Assembly: GCA_011372825.1 (NCBI GenBank)
Contig: DSAK01000105.1
Coordinates: 1-6,998, forward strand
Reading direction: 5' to 3'
DNA from: Campylobacterota bacterium
GTDB lineage: Bacteria > Campylobacterota > Campylobacteria > Campylobacterales > Sulfurovaceae
DNA length: 6,998 bases
A program made the translations under genes and the position numbers. This document shows, piece after piece, positions 1 through 5,125 of the stretch (position 1 is the stretch's first letter; every line of letters starts with the position of its first letter). The notes under the pieces are model-generated. The model made no database searches and was not told where the DNA came from. It was given only the letters and a program-made list of their open reading frames with translations.

Positions 1-659
1 AGAAGCTGCCCAAAGACAAATCTAAAGGCAAGTGGTTCATTTGCAAGGATATCTAAAAAAAGCTCTACTTTTGAATCGTTATCGATACCTTTATTGCTAG
101 TTGCCTCCAAAAATTTCCAAAAATGTTTTAGAGATTTTACATCTTCTCCCAAAAGCTCAAGTGGGACTAAAGTCTCTTTAGCTTTTTTATAGTCATGCAT
201 CGCCTCATAGACAATCCCTAAGGCATAGAGGGATTGTAAATTGCGTGGCTTTTGGGCTAGTATCGCTAGATAGATAGATTGTGCCCTCTCCAAAAAACCA
301 GCTTGTATATAAGTTTGCCCCAAATATCCCATGATTTCGTATTTGGTTGGCTCTTCTGAAGAGTTTTTTATGAGATAGAGATAGATACTAATTGCTTTGT
401 GGTACTCACCATTTTTATCAAAAGCTTTTGCAAGAAGTGACAATGGCGTGAGCATAGATGGGCTATATGGAGTTGTGTTTTCATCTATGATACACTCTTT
501 TGATTCAAATTTTTCCAAAAAAGAGACAAGGGCTAATTGGTCATTTTTGGTTTTATATATACTCCACAAGTATGTACCAATAGCTATAAGAAAGCCTATA
601 AATACAAGAATAACGATACTAAAAAGTGGATCGTGATAGGTAGGCAAAATCTGCTCCAA
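1..659 (-). CDS. Membrane-anchored TPR-repeat protein, 3' end cut by window
   Basis: The first 219 codons are present; the C-terminus lies beyond position 1. Reading starts at a TTG (659-657) with a good AAGGA ribosome site (669-665) five bases upstream. There is no ATG in frame until about residue 69. Residues 1-11 are a short polar N-terminus, and about 12-35 form one hydrophobic membrane helix followed by basic residues (YKTKN), so most of the protein should lie in the cytoplasm. After a linker come TPR-like helical pairs at about 73-100, 107-139 and 141-172, each with the usual Gly/Ala/Tyr pattern (e.g. LGQTYIQAGFLERAQSIYLA). One N-terminal anchor followed by TPRs resembles LapB/YciM in layout, but no LapB-type C-terminal metal-binding domain can be seen because the end is missing. 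TPRs serve protein-protein contact, so no specific function is claimed. It is divergent from dnaG and probably shares its control region. An alternative ATG at 734 would add 25 residues but lies upstream of the predicted promoter. Confidence 0.8.
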   Translation of the reverse strand, partial: MEQILPTYHDPLFSIVILVFIGFLIAIGTYLWSIYKTKNDQLALVSFLEKFESKECIIDENTTPYSPSMLTPLSLLAKAFDKNGEYHKAISIYLYLIKNSSEEPTKYEIMGYLGQTYIQAGFLERAQSIYLAILAQKPRNLQSLYALGIVYEAMHDYKKAKETLVPLELLGEDVKSLKHFWKFLEATSNKGIDNDSKVELFLDILANEPLAFRFVFGQL

Positions 660-664
660 AATAT

Positions 665-669
665 TCCTT
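665..669 (-). promoter_or_regulatory. Ribosome binding site deciding the TTG start of the TPR gene
   Basis: AAGGA is read on the minus strand, five bases before TTG at 659-657. It is the only good Shine-Dalgarno match near the 5' end of this reading frame, and it supports a TTG start over the in-frame ATG at 734. Confidence 0.65.
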
Positions 670-690
670 GTTGGTTTAATGACGATGAAG

Positions 691-699
691 ATTATAGCA
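691..699 (-). promoter_or_regulatory. Extended -10 promoter for the TPR gene
   Basis: The minus strand reads TGCTATAAT, a perfect extended -10 (TGnTATAAT). Transcription should start near position 684, giving a leader of about 25 bases that contains the AAGGA ribosome site. No -35 box is evident, which is usual for sigma-70 promoters in this phylum. Confidence 0.6.
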
Positions 700-703
700 A
701 ATT

Positions 704-712
704 TGATATAAT
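704..712 (+). promoter_or_regulatory. Extended -10 promoter for dnaG
   Basis: The plus strand reads TGATATAAT, a perfect extended -10. With the usual six bases between the -10 box and the start point, +1 falls at or next to position 719, the A of the dnaG start codon. The mRNA would then have no leader, or almost none. There is no -35 box at the expected distance (about 684-689), which lies in the start region of the opposing promoter. Confidence 0.6.
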
Positions 713-718
713 GTTGCC

Positions 719-2377
719 ATGATTGAAAAAACATCCATTGAGTCTCTCAAAGCCACTATTGATATTGTTGATGTTGTAGGCAATTATGTAGAGCTTAAAA
801 AAACAGGTGCAAACTACAAAGCGTGCTGTCCATTTCATGGAGAAAAAACGGCGAGCTTTGTAGTGAGCCCCTCAAAGCAAATATACCACTGTTTTGGTTG
901 TCAAGTGGGTGGTGATGCTATAAAGTTTGTGATGGAAATAGAGAAAATCTCCTATCCAGAAGCGATAGAAAAGCTAGCTTCAAACTATAATTTTACCTTG
1001 CAATATACCCAAAATATGAGCGATTATAGTGATATCAAAACTATCCTTGAGAGGCTACAGCAGTGGTATAGCAAAAATCTTACCAAAGACCAAGAGGCAC
1101 AACAATATTTGCACCAAAGGGGGATATCTCAAGCCTCTATAGAGTTATTTGGGCTAGGGTGCGTTGGTCAAGGCTCTAGCGTAATGGCATTTCTAAATGG
1201 GATACTAGCACCTTTGCCAAAAGCTCAAGAGGCAGGAGTGCTGGCAACTGGAGAGAGTGGTTTGTATGCTAGACTCACAGAGAGAATCACCTTCCCTATC
1301 TATAGTGCAAGTGGTGCTATAGTTGGATTTGGTGGACGCACCATGGGGAATCACCCAGCTAAATATATCAACTCTCCACAAACAAAATTGTTTAACAAAT
1401 CGCGCCTTTTATATGGTTACCACTTAGCAAAAGAGTCTATCTATCGCAATAAAAAAATCATTATTTGTGAAGGGTACTTAGATGTAATCATGCTCCATCA
1501 AGGTGGCTTCAAAGAGGCAGTTGCTACCATGGGAACAGCACTAACCAAAGAGCATTTGCCACTTTTACGCAAAGGTGACCCACAAGTTATATTGGCTTAC
1601 GATGGTGATGATGCAGGGGTAAATGCTGCCCTTAAAGCAGCGACTCTTCTAAGTCAAAGTGGATTTGATGGTGGTGTAGTACTTTTCCCAAATGGTCAAG
1701 ATCCAGCAGATATGATAACAAGTGGCAAAGGGGAAGTGGTGGCAAAACTCTTTCGAGAGAATCAACCTTTGGTCTCTTTTGTACTAGAAAAAATCATTGC
1801 ACCATACGACCTAAACCACCCCCAAAGCAAAGAGGCAGCTTTTGGCGAGATAAAGAAATATCTCTCTACTCTAAGTGAAATCATCAAAGAGTCTTATATC
1901 CCAGTTGCTGCAACTCTGCTTGGGATTACACCATCACTTTTTATAAAAGGGGTGAGCACTCAAAAGGTTCGCGAGAAATTTTATGAGACACAAGATGATT
2001 TGGGAAAACTTAGTATCCTTAAAACACTTTTAGAAAAACCTAGCCTCATAGATGATGTTCTTGATGTTATTGAACCAAATATGTTTGAACGGTACATGCC
2101 TCACTTTGAAGCTATCGTTGCAAACGATATAGAAAATCCTCTGATTAGGGCGTTAGAGCTTGATGAGACGATCCAAAGTTTTAGTGAAGAAGAGTTGTGG
2201 GAGTCGCTAAAGCACTTTTTGATTAAGCATTACGAAAACAAACTCAAACAAATCAACAAAAGTACCACACTCTCATTTGGACAAAAAACACTCTATATCC
2301 GAAAAATCAAATCAGATATCTTGCCAAAACTAAAAAAAGGAGAGCTTTTTTCTCATGAATGCATTAGCACTATTTAG
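719..2377 (+). CDS. dnaG: DNA primase DnaG
   Basis: Synthesises the RNA primers for chromosome replication at the fork, working with the DnaB helicase. At 552 residues it is close to the family size (E. coli 581). The N-terminal CHC2 zinc domain is intact, with ligands C37, H40, C58 and C61 (CPFH ... CFGC). The RNA-polymerase core includes the basic stretch around KYINSPQTKLFNKSRLLYG. The TOPRIM metal site is complete: EGYLD at 251-255 and DGDD at 295-298. From about residue 400 the helicase-binding region is poorly conserved in sequence, as expected. The start is firm: an in-frame TGA at 704-706 and the absence of any start codon between exclude an upstream start, and the family's N-terminal pattern (SLK...IDIVDVVG) begins right after it. 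No Shine-Dalgarno precedes the ATG. The last 23 bases overlap the next gene, so the two are probably cotranscribed and coupled. Confidence 0.97.
   Translation: MIEKTSIESLKATIDIVDVVGNYVELKKTGANYKACCPFHGEKTASFVVSPSKQIYHCFGCQVGGDAIKFVMEIEKISYPEAIEKLASNYNFTLQYTQNMSDYSDIKTILERLQQWYSKNLTKDQEAQQYLHQRGISQASIELFGLGCVGQGSSVMAFLNGILAPLPKAQEAGVLATGESGLYARLTERITFPIYSASGAIVGFGGRTMGNHPAKYINSPQTKLFNKSRLLYGYHLAKESIYRNKKIIICEGYLDVIMLHQGGFKEAVATMGTALTKEHLPLLRKGDPQVILAYDGDDAGVNAALKAATLLSQSGFDGGVVLFPNGQDPADMITSGKGEVVAKLFRENQPLVSFVLEKIIAPYDLNHPQSKEAAFGEIKKYLSTLSEIIKESYIPVAATLLGITPSLFIKGVSTQKVREKFYETQDDLGKLSILKTLLEKPSLIDDVLDVIEPNMFERYMPHFEAIVANDIENPLIRALELDETIQSFSEEELWESLKHFLIKHYENKLKQINKSTTLSFGQKTLYIRKIKSDILPKLKKGELFSHECISTI
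2333..2351 (+). promoter_or_regulatory. Ribosome site inside a small A/U-rich hairpin
   Basis: AAAAAAG (2333-2339) can pair with CTTTTTT (2345-2351) around a GAGAG loop. The AAGGAGAG ribosome site of the PP-loop gene (2337-2344) lies partly in the stem and partly in the loop. The site is 10-12 bases before the ATG at 2355, slightly long. Because it lies in dnaG coding sequence, ribosomes finishing dnaG would open it; coupling is an inference. Confidence 0.4.
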
Positions 2378-3347
2378 TGGGGGGCTTGATAGTATGTTGG
2401 CGACAAAAATTATCGCTGATATGGGTATCAATGTCACCGCATTACATATCGATATAGGATTTGGAAACAAAAAAAACATCAACGAAACCCTCCAAAAGAG
2501 AGCCTTGCAAGCTAGTGCATCATTTTTGAGTATCGATGCAAGAGAGGAATATATCCAAAAAATCCTCTTTGATCCTCTCTATGGATATGGTAAAAATTTC
2601 AATCCATGTATCGATTGTCATGGGTATATGTTTCGCATCGCAAAAGCTATGATGGATGAGTTTGATGCCTCTTTTATAGTCACTGGCGAAGTTCTAGGGC
2701 AACGCCCCATGAGTCAAAGAGGTAAAGCGATGAAGCTAGTGAACAAGCTAGCAAATGATACTGAGGAGAAACTTATCTTGCGGCCACTAAGTGCAAAACT
2801 AATGGCGCGAACAACACCTGAGATTAATGGGTGGGTTGATAGAGAAAAACTCTTTGGTATATCAGGCAGAAGTAGAGATATTCAGATAAAGTTAGCCAAG
2901 CAATACAATTGGGAAGACTATGAGAGTCCTGGAGGTGGATGTCTCTTGACCGACATCCATTACAGCCAAAGGATAAGGGAGCATATAGCTCATGATAATT
3001 TTAGTGTAGAAGATATTGAACTACTCAAATTTGGTAGACATTTTAGACTCACGGATGGGGCAAAACTCATAGTTGGCAGAAGCCAAGAGGACAACGCTTC
3101 TTTGAAGAAAATAAAAAGCGATAAATATGTCTCTTTTAATACTCCTATCTTTGGACCTTTGGCACTTTTGAGCAAAAATGCTTCACCTCAAGACAAGGCT
3201 TTAGCAGCGAAGATAGTCATCACTTACACCAAAAGTACACAAGGGGAGATTTATGATATTTGTATAGATGATGAGATATACAAAGTGAGTCCATTTGAAT
3301 CGAAAAATAGTCTCCAAAAATATTTTTTTGATAGCAAATTAAGCTGA
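2355..3347 (+). CDS. PP-loop ATPase, probable tRNA sulfur-transfer (ThiI/MnmA-like) enzyme
   Basis: A 330-residue cytoplasmic protein of the ATP-pyrophosphatase (PP-loop) superfamily. The adenylation motif SGGLDS is at residues 8-13, immediately after the first strand (ALALF). C85xxC88 lies in NPCIDCHGYMF, and a third cysteine, C196, follows a glycine run (SPGGGCLLTD). The stretches TGEVLGQRPMSQ and LRPLSAKLMA are familiar from a family often annotated as a tRNA (5-methylaminomethyl-2-thiouridylate) methyltransferase or as ThiI-like, including H. pylori HP0013. PP-loop enzymes of this type activate a uridine or other base with ATP and insert sulfur. A CxxC plus a distant third Cys resembles the iron-sulfur-dependent thiolases (TtuA, archaeal ThiI). 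No THUMP or rhodanese domain is visible, so it is not a standard ThiI. The C-terminal third (about 215-330) has no domain I recognise. It overlaps dnaG by 23 bases and is probably translated in coupling with it. The exact tRNA target is unknown. Confidence 0.85.
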   Translation: MNALALFSGGLDSMLATKIIADMGINVTALHIDIGFGNKKNINETLQKRALQASASFLSIDAREEYIQKILFDPLYGYGKNFNPCIDCHGYMFRIAKAMMDEFDASFIVTGEVLGQRPMSQRGKAMKLVNKLANDTEEKLILRPLSAKLMARTTPEINGWVDREKLFGISGRSRDIQIKLAKQYNWEDYESPGGGCLLTDIHYSQRIREHIAHDNFSVEDIELLKFGRHFRLTDGAKLIVGRSQEDNASLKKIKSDKYVSFNTPIFGPLALLSKNASPQDKALAAKIVITYTKSTQGEIYDICIDDEIYKVSPFESKNSLQKYFFDSKLS

Positions 3348-3360
3348 TTTTAGGTCATAA

Positions 3361-3369
3361 TGATATAAA
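3361..3369 (+). promoter_or_regulatory. Extended -10 promoter for tRNA-Ala
   Basis: TGATATAAA resembles an extended -10 box. The predicted start is near 3376, giving a 5' leader of about 13 bases for RNase P to remove before the mature tRNA end at 3389. It lies 14 bases after the stop of the PP-loop gene, so readthrough from that gene is also possible. Confidence 0.5.
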
Positions 3370-3388
3370 ATTTGTGCTCCTCAATCGT

Positions 3389-3464
3389 GGGGCATTAGCT
3401 CAGCTGGGAGAGCGCTTCGCTGGCAGCGAAGAGGTCAGCGGTTCGATCCCGCTATGCTCCACCA
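3389..3464 (+). tRNA. tRNA-Ala(GGC)
   Basis: A 76-base cloverleaf. The acceptor stem pairs GGGGCAT (3389-3395) with ATGCTCC (3454-3460) and includes the G3:U70 wobble pair, the main identity mark for alanyl-tRNA synthetase. The anticodon stem is CTTCG/CGAAG (3415-3419/3427-3431) around loop CTGGCAG, giving anticodon GGC at 3422-3424, which reads GCC and GCU codons. The T arm is AGCGG/CCGCT with loop TTCGATC. The discriminator is A3461, and the 3' CCA (3462-3464) is encoded in the DNA. It stands alone, not in an rRNA operon spacer. No clear Rho-independent terminator follows. Confidence 0.98.
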
Positions 3465-3502
3465 CGGCACAATCTAACAAATACCATCTAAACCCCTGAA
3501 AA

Positions 3503-3520
3503 ACATTTGCAAATAAATGT
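3503..3520. repeat. Short inverted repeat upstream of the ChePep-like gene
   Basis: ACATTT (3503-3508) and AAATGT (3515-3520) are inverted around six bases, and the inner ATTTGCAAAT (3505-3514) is itself a perfect 10-bp palindrome. It sits just upstream of, and partly in, the expected -35 region of the candidate promoter at 3540-3545. It could be an operator, but short A+T-rich palindromes are common by chance here. The rest of 3465-3577 shows nothing further apart from the promoter and ribosome site. Confidence 0.3.
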
Positions 3521-3539
3521 AGCATCCCTTAATCAAATT

Positions 3540-3545
3540 TATACT
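3540..3545 (+). promoter_or_regulatory. Candidate -10 promoter for the ChePep-like gene and gmk
   Basis: TATACT is a plausible sigma-70 -10 box with a start near 3552 and a leader of about 26 bases holding AAGGA (3565-3569) before the ATG at 3578. An overlapping TACAAT (3545-3550) is an alternative. I see no sigma-54 (GG...GC) element, although this class of protein is linked to flagella and chemotaxis. Confidence 0.4.
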
Positions 3546-3577
3546 ACAATTTACAAATCAAAAAAAGGATAACATAG

Positions 3578-4177
3578 ATGAACATCCTACTTATCAATAA
3601 AAATCCGATTGTCTCAAGGCTCATGGAGCTTGCTACTCAAAATAGTGAAACACAAATCATAGAGACAAAAGATACCAACGCTATAGCAAACTCAAGCCAA
3701 TACGATATCGTTTTTGTCGATGATGGGTGTTGTAATCCTTTAGATATCGATAACTACTTCCAAAAGACTCCACTATCAACTCCTCTCATACTAATTGCAA
3801 ACAAAACGACCCTTTCACTTTTAAAAAATGGGCCAAAAGGGGTGGCGCATATCCTTAAAAAACCATTTTTACCTTCACACCTGGTGGCACTTTTGGAAAA
3901 TATAAAGGAAAAAAAGGGAGAGAGTCAAGGGGTACTTGATCTACAAGAGATAGCTACTATCAAAGAAGTTCTACAAACTCAAGCTTCAGAGCTTACTACA
4001 GAAAAAACTCTCACACAAGAGGATTTAAATATGATCGATTTTGTATTTGAGCAAAGCTCCCCTTCGAAAGAAGATGCACTTCTAAAGGCTATAAAAAAAA
4101 TGAAACCAAAAAAAATCAAAAAACTCCTTAAAGATGCCAAAATCACCCTCACGCTTCACTTCCCAAAAGAGTCCTAA
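3578..4177 (+). CDS. chePep: ChePep-like pseudo-receiver protein (short form)
   Basis: A 199-residue soluble protein. Residues 1-110 follow the receiver (REC) fold: strand 1 LLIN, strand 3 YDIVFVDD with a possible phospho-acceptor at D48/D49, strand 4 PLILIA, and strand 5 HILKKPF with the conserved Lys-Pro at K95-P96. The acidic pair expected after strand 1 is replaced by N7-K8, and the switch Ser/Thr by A74, so phosphorylation in the normal way is doubtful. After a polar, weakly acidic linker (110-162) comes a basic helical tail (KEDALLKAIKKMKPKKIKKL, 164-183) and a final strand-like KITLTLHF. By position directly upstream of gmk-tatA-argS and by its N-terminal receiver, it corresponds to H. 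pylori HP0322 (ChePep) and Campylobacter Cj1178c, reported as a pole-localised chemotaxis regulator restricted to this phylum. Those proteins have a long glutamate-rich middle that is missing here. The ribosome site AAGGAT is eight bases from the ATG. The stop overlaps the gmk start (TAATG). Homology is by recall and synteny, without a search. Confidence 0.75.
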   Translation: MNILLINKNPIVSRLMELATQNSETQIIETKDTNAIANSSQYDIVFVDDGCCNPLDIDNYFQKTPLSTPLILIANKTTLSLLKNGPKGVAHILKKPFLPSHLVALLENIKEKKGESQGVLDLQEIATIKEVLQTQASELTTEKTLTQEDLNMIDFVFEQSSPSKEDALLKAIKKMKPKKIKKLLKDAKITLTLHFPKES

Positions 4178-4791
4178 TGCAAGGTGCTATACTCGTTCTC
4201 TCAGGTCCTAGTGGTGCTGGTAAGAGTACTATCATCTCTAATGCTACAAACTCTATAGGTGCATACTATTTTTCTATCTCTACAACCACAAGGTCTCCAC
4301 GAAATGGTGAAAAAAATGGCAGAGAGTATCACTTTGTCTCAAAAGAGGAGTTTGAGACAGGGATACAAGAGGGTGATTTTTTGGAATATGCTAAAGTGCA
4401 TGATAATTACTATGGCACTTCACTCAAACCTGTTCAAAAAGCACTCAATGAGGGTAAGCTTGTCATTTTTGATATCGATGTTCAAGGGCATCGTCTGATT
4501 CGCCAAAAACTAGGAGACATCACAACAAGTGCATTCATAACACCACCATCACTTGAGATTTTAAGTCAACGGCTTTTTAGTCGACTAACCGATGAGAGAC
4601 AAGTGATACAAAAACGGCTAGAAGTTGCAAAACATGAGATACTAGCTATCAAAGAGTACGATTTTCTCATCATCAACGATACAATCTCTCAAGCAACTGA
4701 GCAATTTATAAAAGTAGCAAATGTAGCAAGGCTCAAACAAAGCGATAGACAAAAAGATAGTTTCTTGCGTCAATGGTTTGCTCAAAGTTAA
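4177..4791 (+). CDS. gmk: Guanylate kinase
   Basis: Converts GMP and ATP to GDP and ADP in the cytoplasm, feeding GTP/dGTP supply and (p)ppGpp turnover. The 204 residues match the usual size of about 205. The P-loop GPSGAGKS is at residues 10-17. The GMP-binding segment TTTRSPRNGEKNGREYHF (36-53) and the FLEYAKVHDNYYGT region (68-81) carry the expected Arg, Glu and Tyr contacts. IDVQG is at 100-104, and the lid region RLTDERQVIQKRL contains the usual arginines. Residue 105 is His, where Ala is more common; this is probably harmless. The ATG shares one base with the stop of the preceding gene (TAATG) and has only a weak AGAG upstream, so translation is probably coupled to the ChePep-like gene. 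Confidence 0.97.
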   Translation: MQGAILVLSGPSGAGKSTIISNATNSIGAYYFSISTTTRSPRNGEKNGREYHFVSKEEFETGIQEGDFLEYAKVHDNYYGTSLKPVQKALNEGKLVIFDIDVQGHRLIRQKLGDITTSAFITPPSLEILSQRLFSRLTDERQVIQKRLEVAKHEILAIKEYDFLIINDTISQATEQFIKVANVARLKQSDRQKDSFLRQWFAQS

Positions 4792-4802
4792 AAAAGTTTA
4801 AG

Positions 4803-4808
4803 TATAAT
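4803..4808 (+). promoter_or_regulatory. -10 promoter for tatA
   Basis: A perfect TATAAT lies in the 46-bp gap between gmk and tatA. The predicted start is near 4815, leaving about 23 bases of leader that contain AAGGA (4827-4831) before the ATG at 4838. No -35 box is evident. It would allow tatA, and perhaps argS, to be expressed independently of chePep-gmk. Confidence 0.5.
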
Positions 4809-4837
4809 ATCAACAAATAATACACTAAGGATAGAAG

Positions 4838-5053
4838 ATGGGAATGCCTGGAGCTACTGAGCTACTAATTATACTTGCTATTATTGTTGTGCTTTTTGGA
4901 GCAAAAAAGATTCCTGATCTTGCAAAAGGTTTGGGTCAAGGGATTAAAAACTTCAAAAAATCTGTAAAAGAGGATGAAGAAGAGCCAAAAGAGATAACTT
5001 CACACAAAGAAGATGAAATAAAAAAACCAAAAACAGAAAAAGACAACGCCTAA
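4838..5053 (+). CDS. tatA: Sec-independent protein translocase subunit TatA
   Basis: Small inner-membrane subunit of the twin-arginine translocase, which exports folded proteins such as cofactor-bound periplasmic redox enzymes. The 71 residues are typical of TatA/E. The short N-terminus (MGMPGATE) has a polar Glu at position 8, matching the conserved polar site near the start of the helix in this family. The membrane helix spans about 8-20, the hinge is F20-G21, and the amphipathic helix ([20 protein letters not shown]) spans about 23-42. The tail is highly charged, with an acidic patch EDEEEP followed by lysines. TatB is usually longer and TatC has six membrane helices, so TatA/E is the best fit. 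The ribosome site AAGGA is six bases before the ATG. No tatB or tatC is present in this window; in this phylum they are usually located elsewhere. Confidence 0.95.
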   Translation: MGMPGATELLIILAIIVVLFGAKKIPDLAKGLGQGIKNFKKSVKEDEEEPKEITSHKEDEIKKPKTEKDNA

Positions 5054-5065
5054 TAAAAATCGACC

Positions 5066-5100
5066 ATATATCTAGCCGTACAAGATACAATTAGATATAT
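5066..5100. repeat. Perfect 9-bp inverted repeat between tatA and argS
   Basis: ATATATCTA (5066-5074) and TAGATATAT (5092-5100) are exact inverted copies around a 17-base spacer; a G-U pair could add one step. It lies 12 bases after the tatA stop. There is no following T tract, so it is not a standard Rho-independent terminator. It could be an operator or an mRNA stem-loop, but the A+T-rich arms make chance a real possibility. Confidence 0.45.
5086..5091 (+). promoter_or_regulatory. Candidate -10 promoter for argS
   Basis: TACAAT, preceded by GA, is a moderate -10 box at the 3' end of the spacer of the inverted repeat 5066-5100. Its start would be near 5098, inside the right arm, giving a leader of about 28 bases. 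A second TACAAT at 5111-5116 would leave almost no leader. The choice between them, or simple readthrough from tatA, cannot be settled by eye. Confidence 0.3.
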
Positions 5101-5125
5101 TTACCTCATTTACAATGGAACACCT

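Noticed and set aside
397..722. Plus-strand open frames of 79 and 61 codons before dnaG
   Set aside because: They lie antisense to the TPR coding frame, which has clear membrane and TPR features, and they have no recognisable protein pattern; they are shadows.
657..734. Alternative ATG start (734-732) for the TPR gene, overlapping dnaG
   Set aside because: The frame is open, but this start lies upstream of the predicted promoter (start near 684) and lacks a good ribosome site; the TTG at 659 has AAGGA at ideal spacing.
2990..3175. Minus-strand 61-codon frame inside the PP-loop gene
   Set aside because: Antisense to a supported gene, with no ribosome site or recognisable motif.
3465..3502. 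Possible terminator after tRNA-Ala
   Set aside because: No stable G+C stem followed by a T run is present; the tRNA 3' end is probably made by processing or another termination mode.
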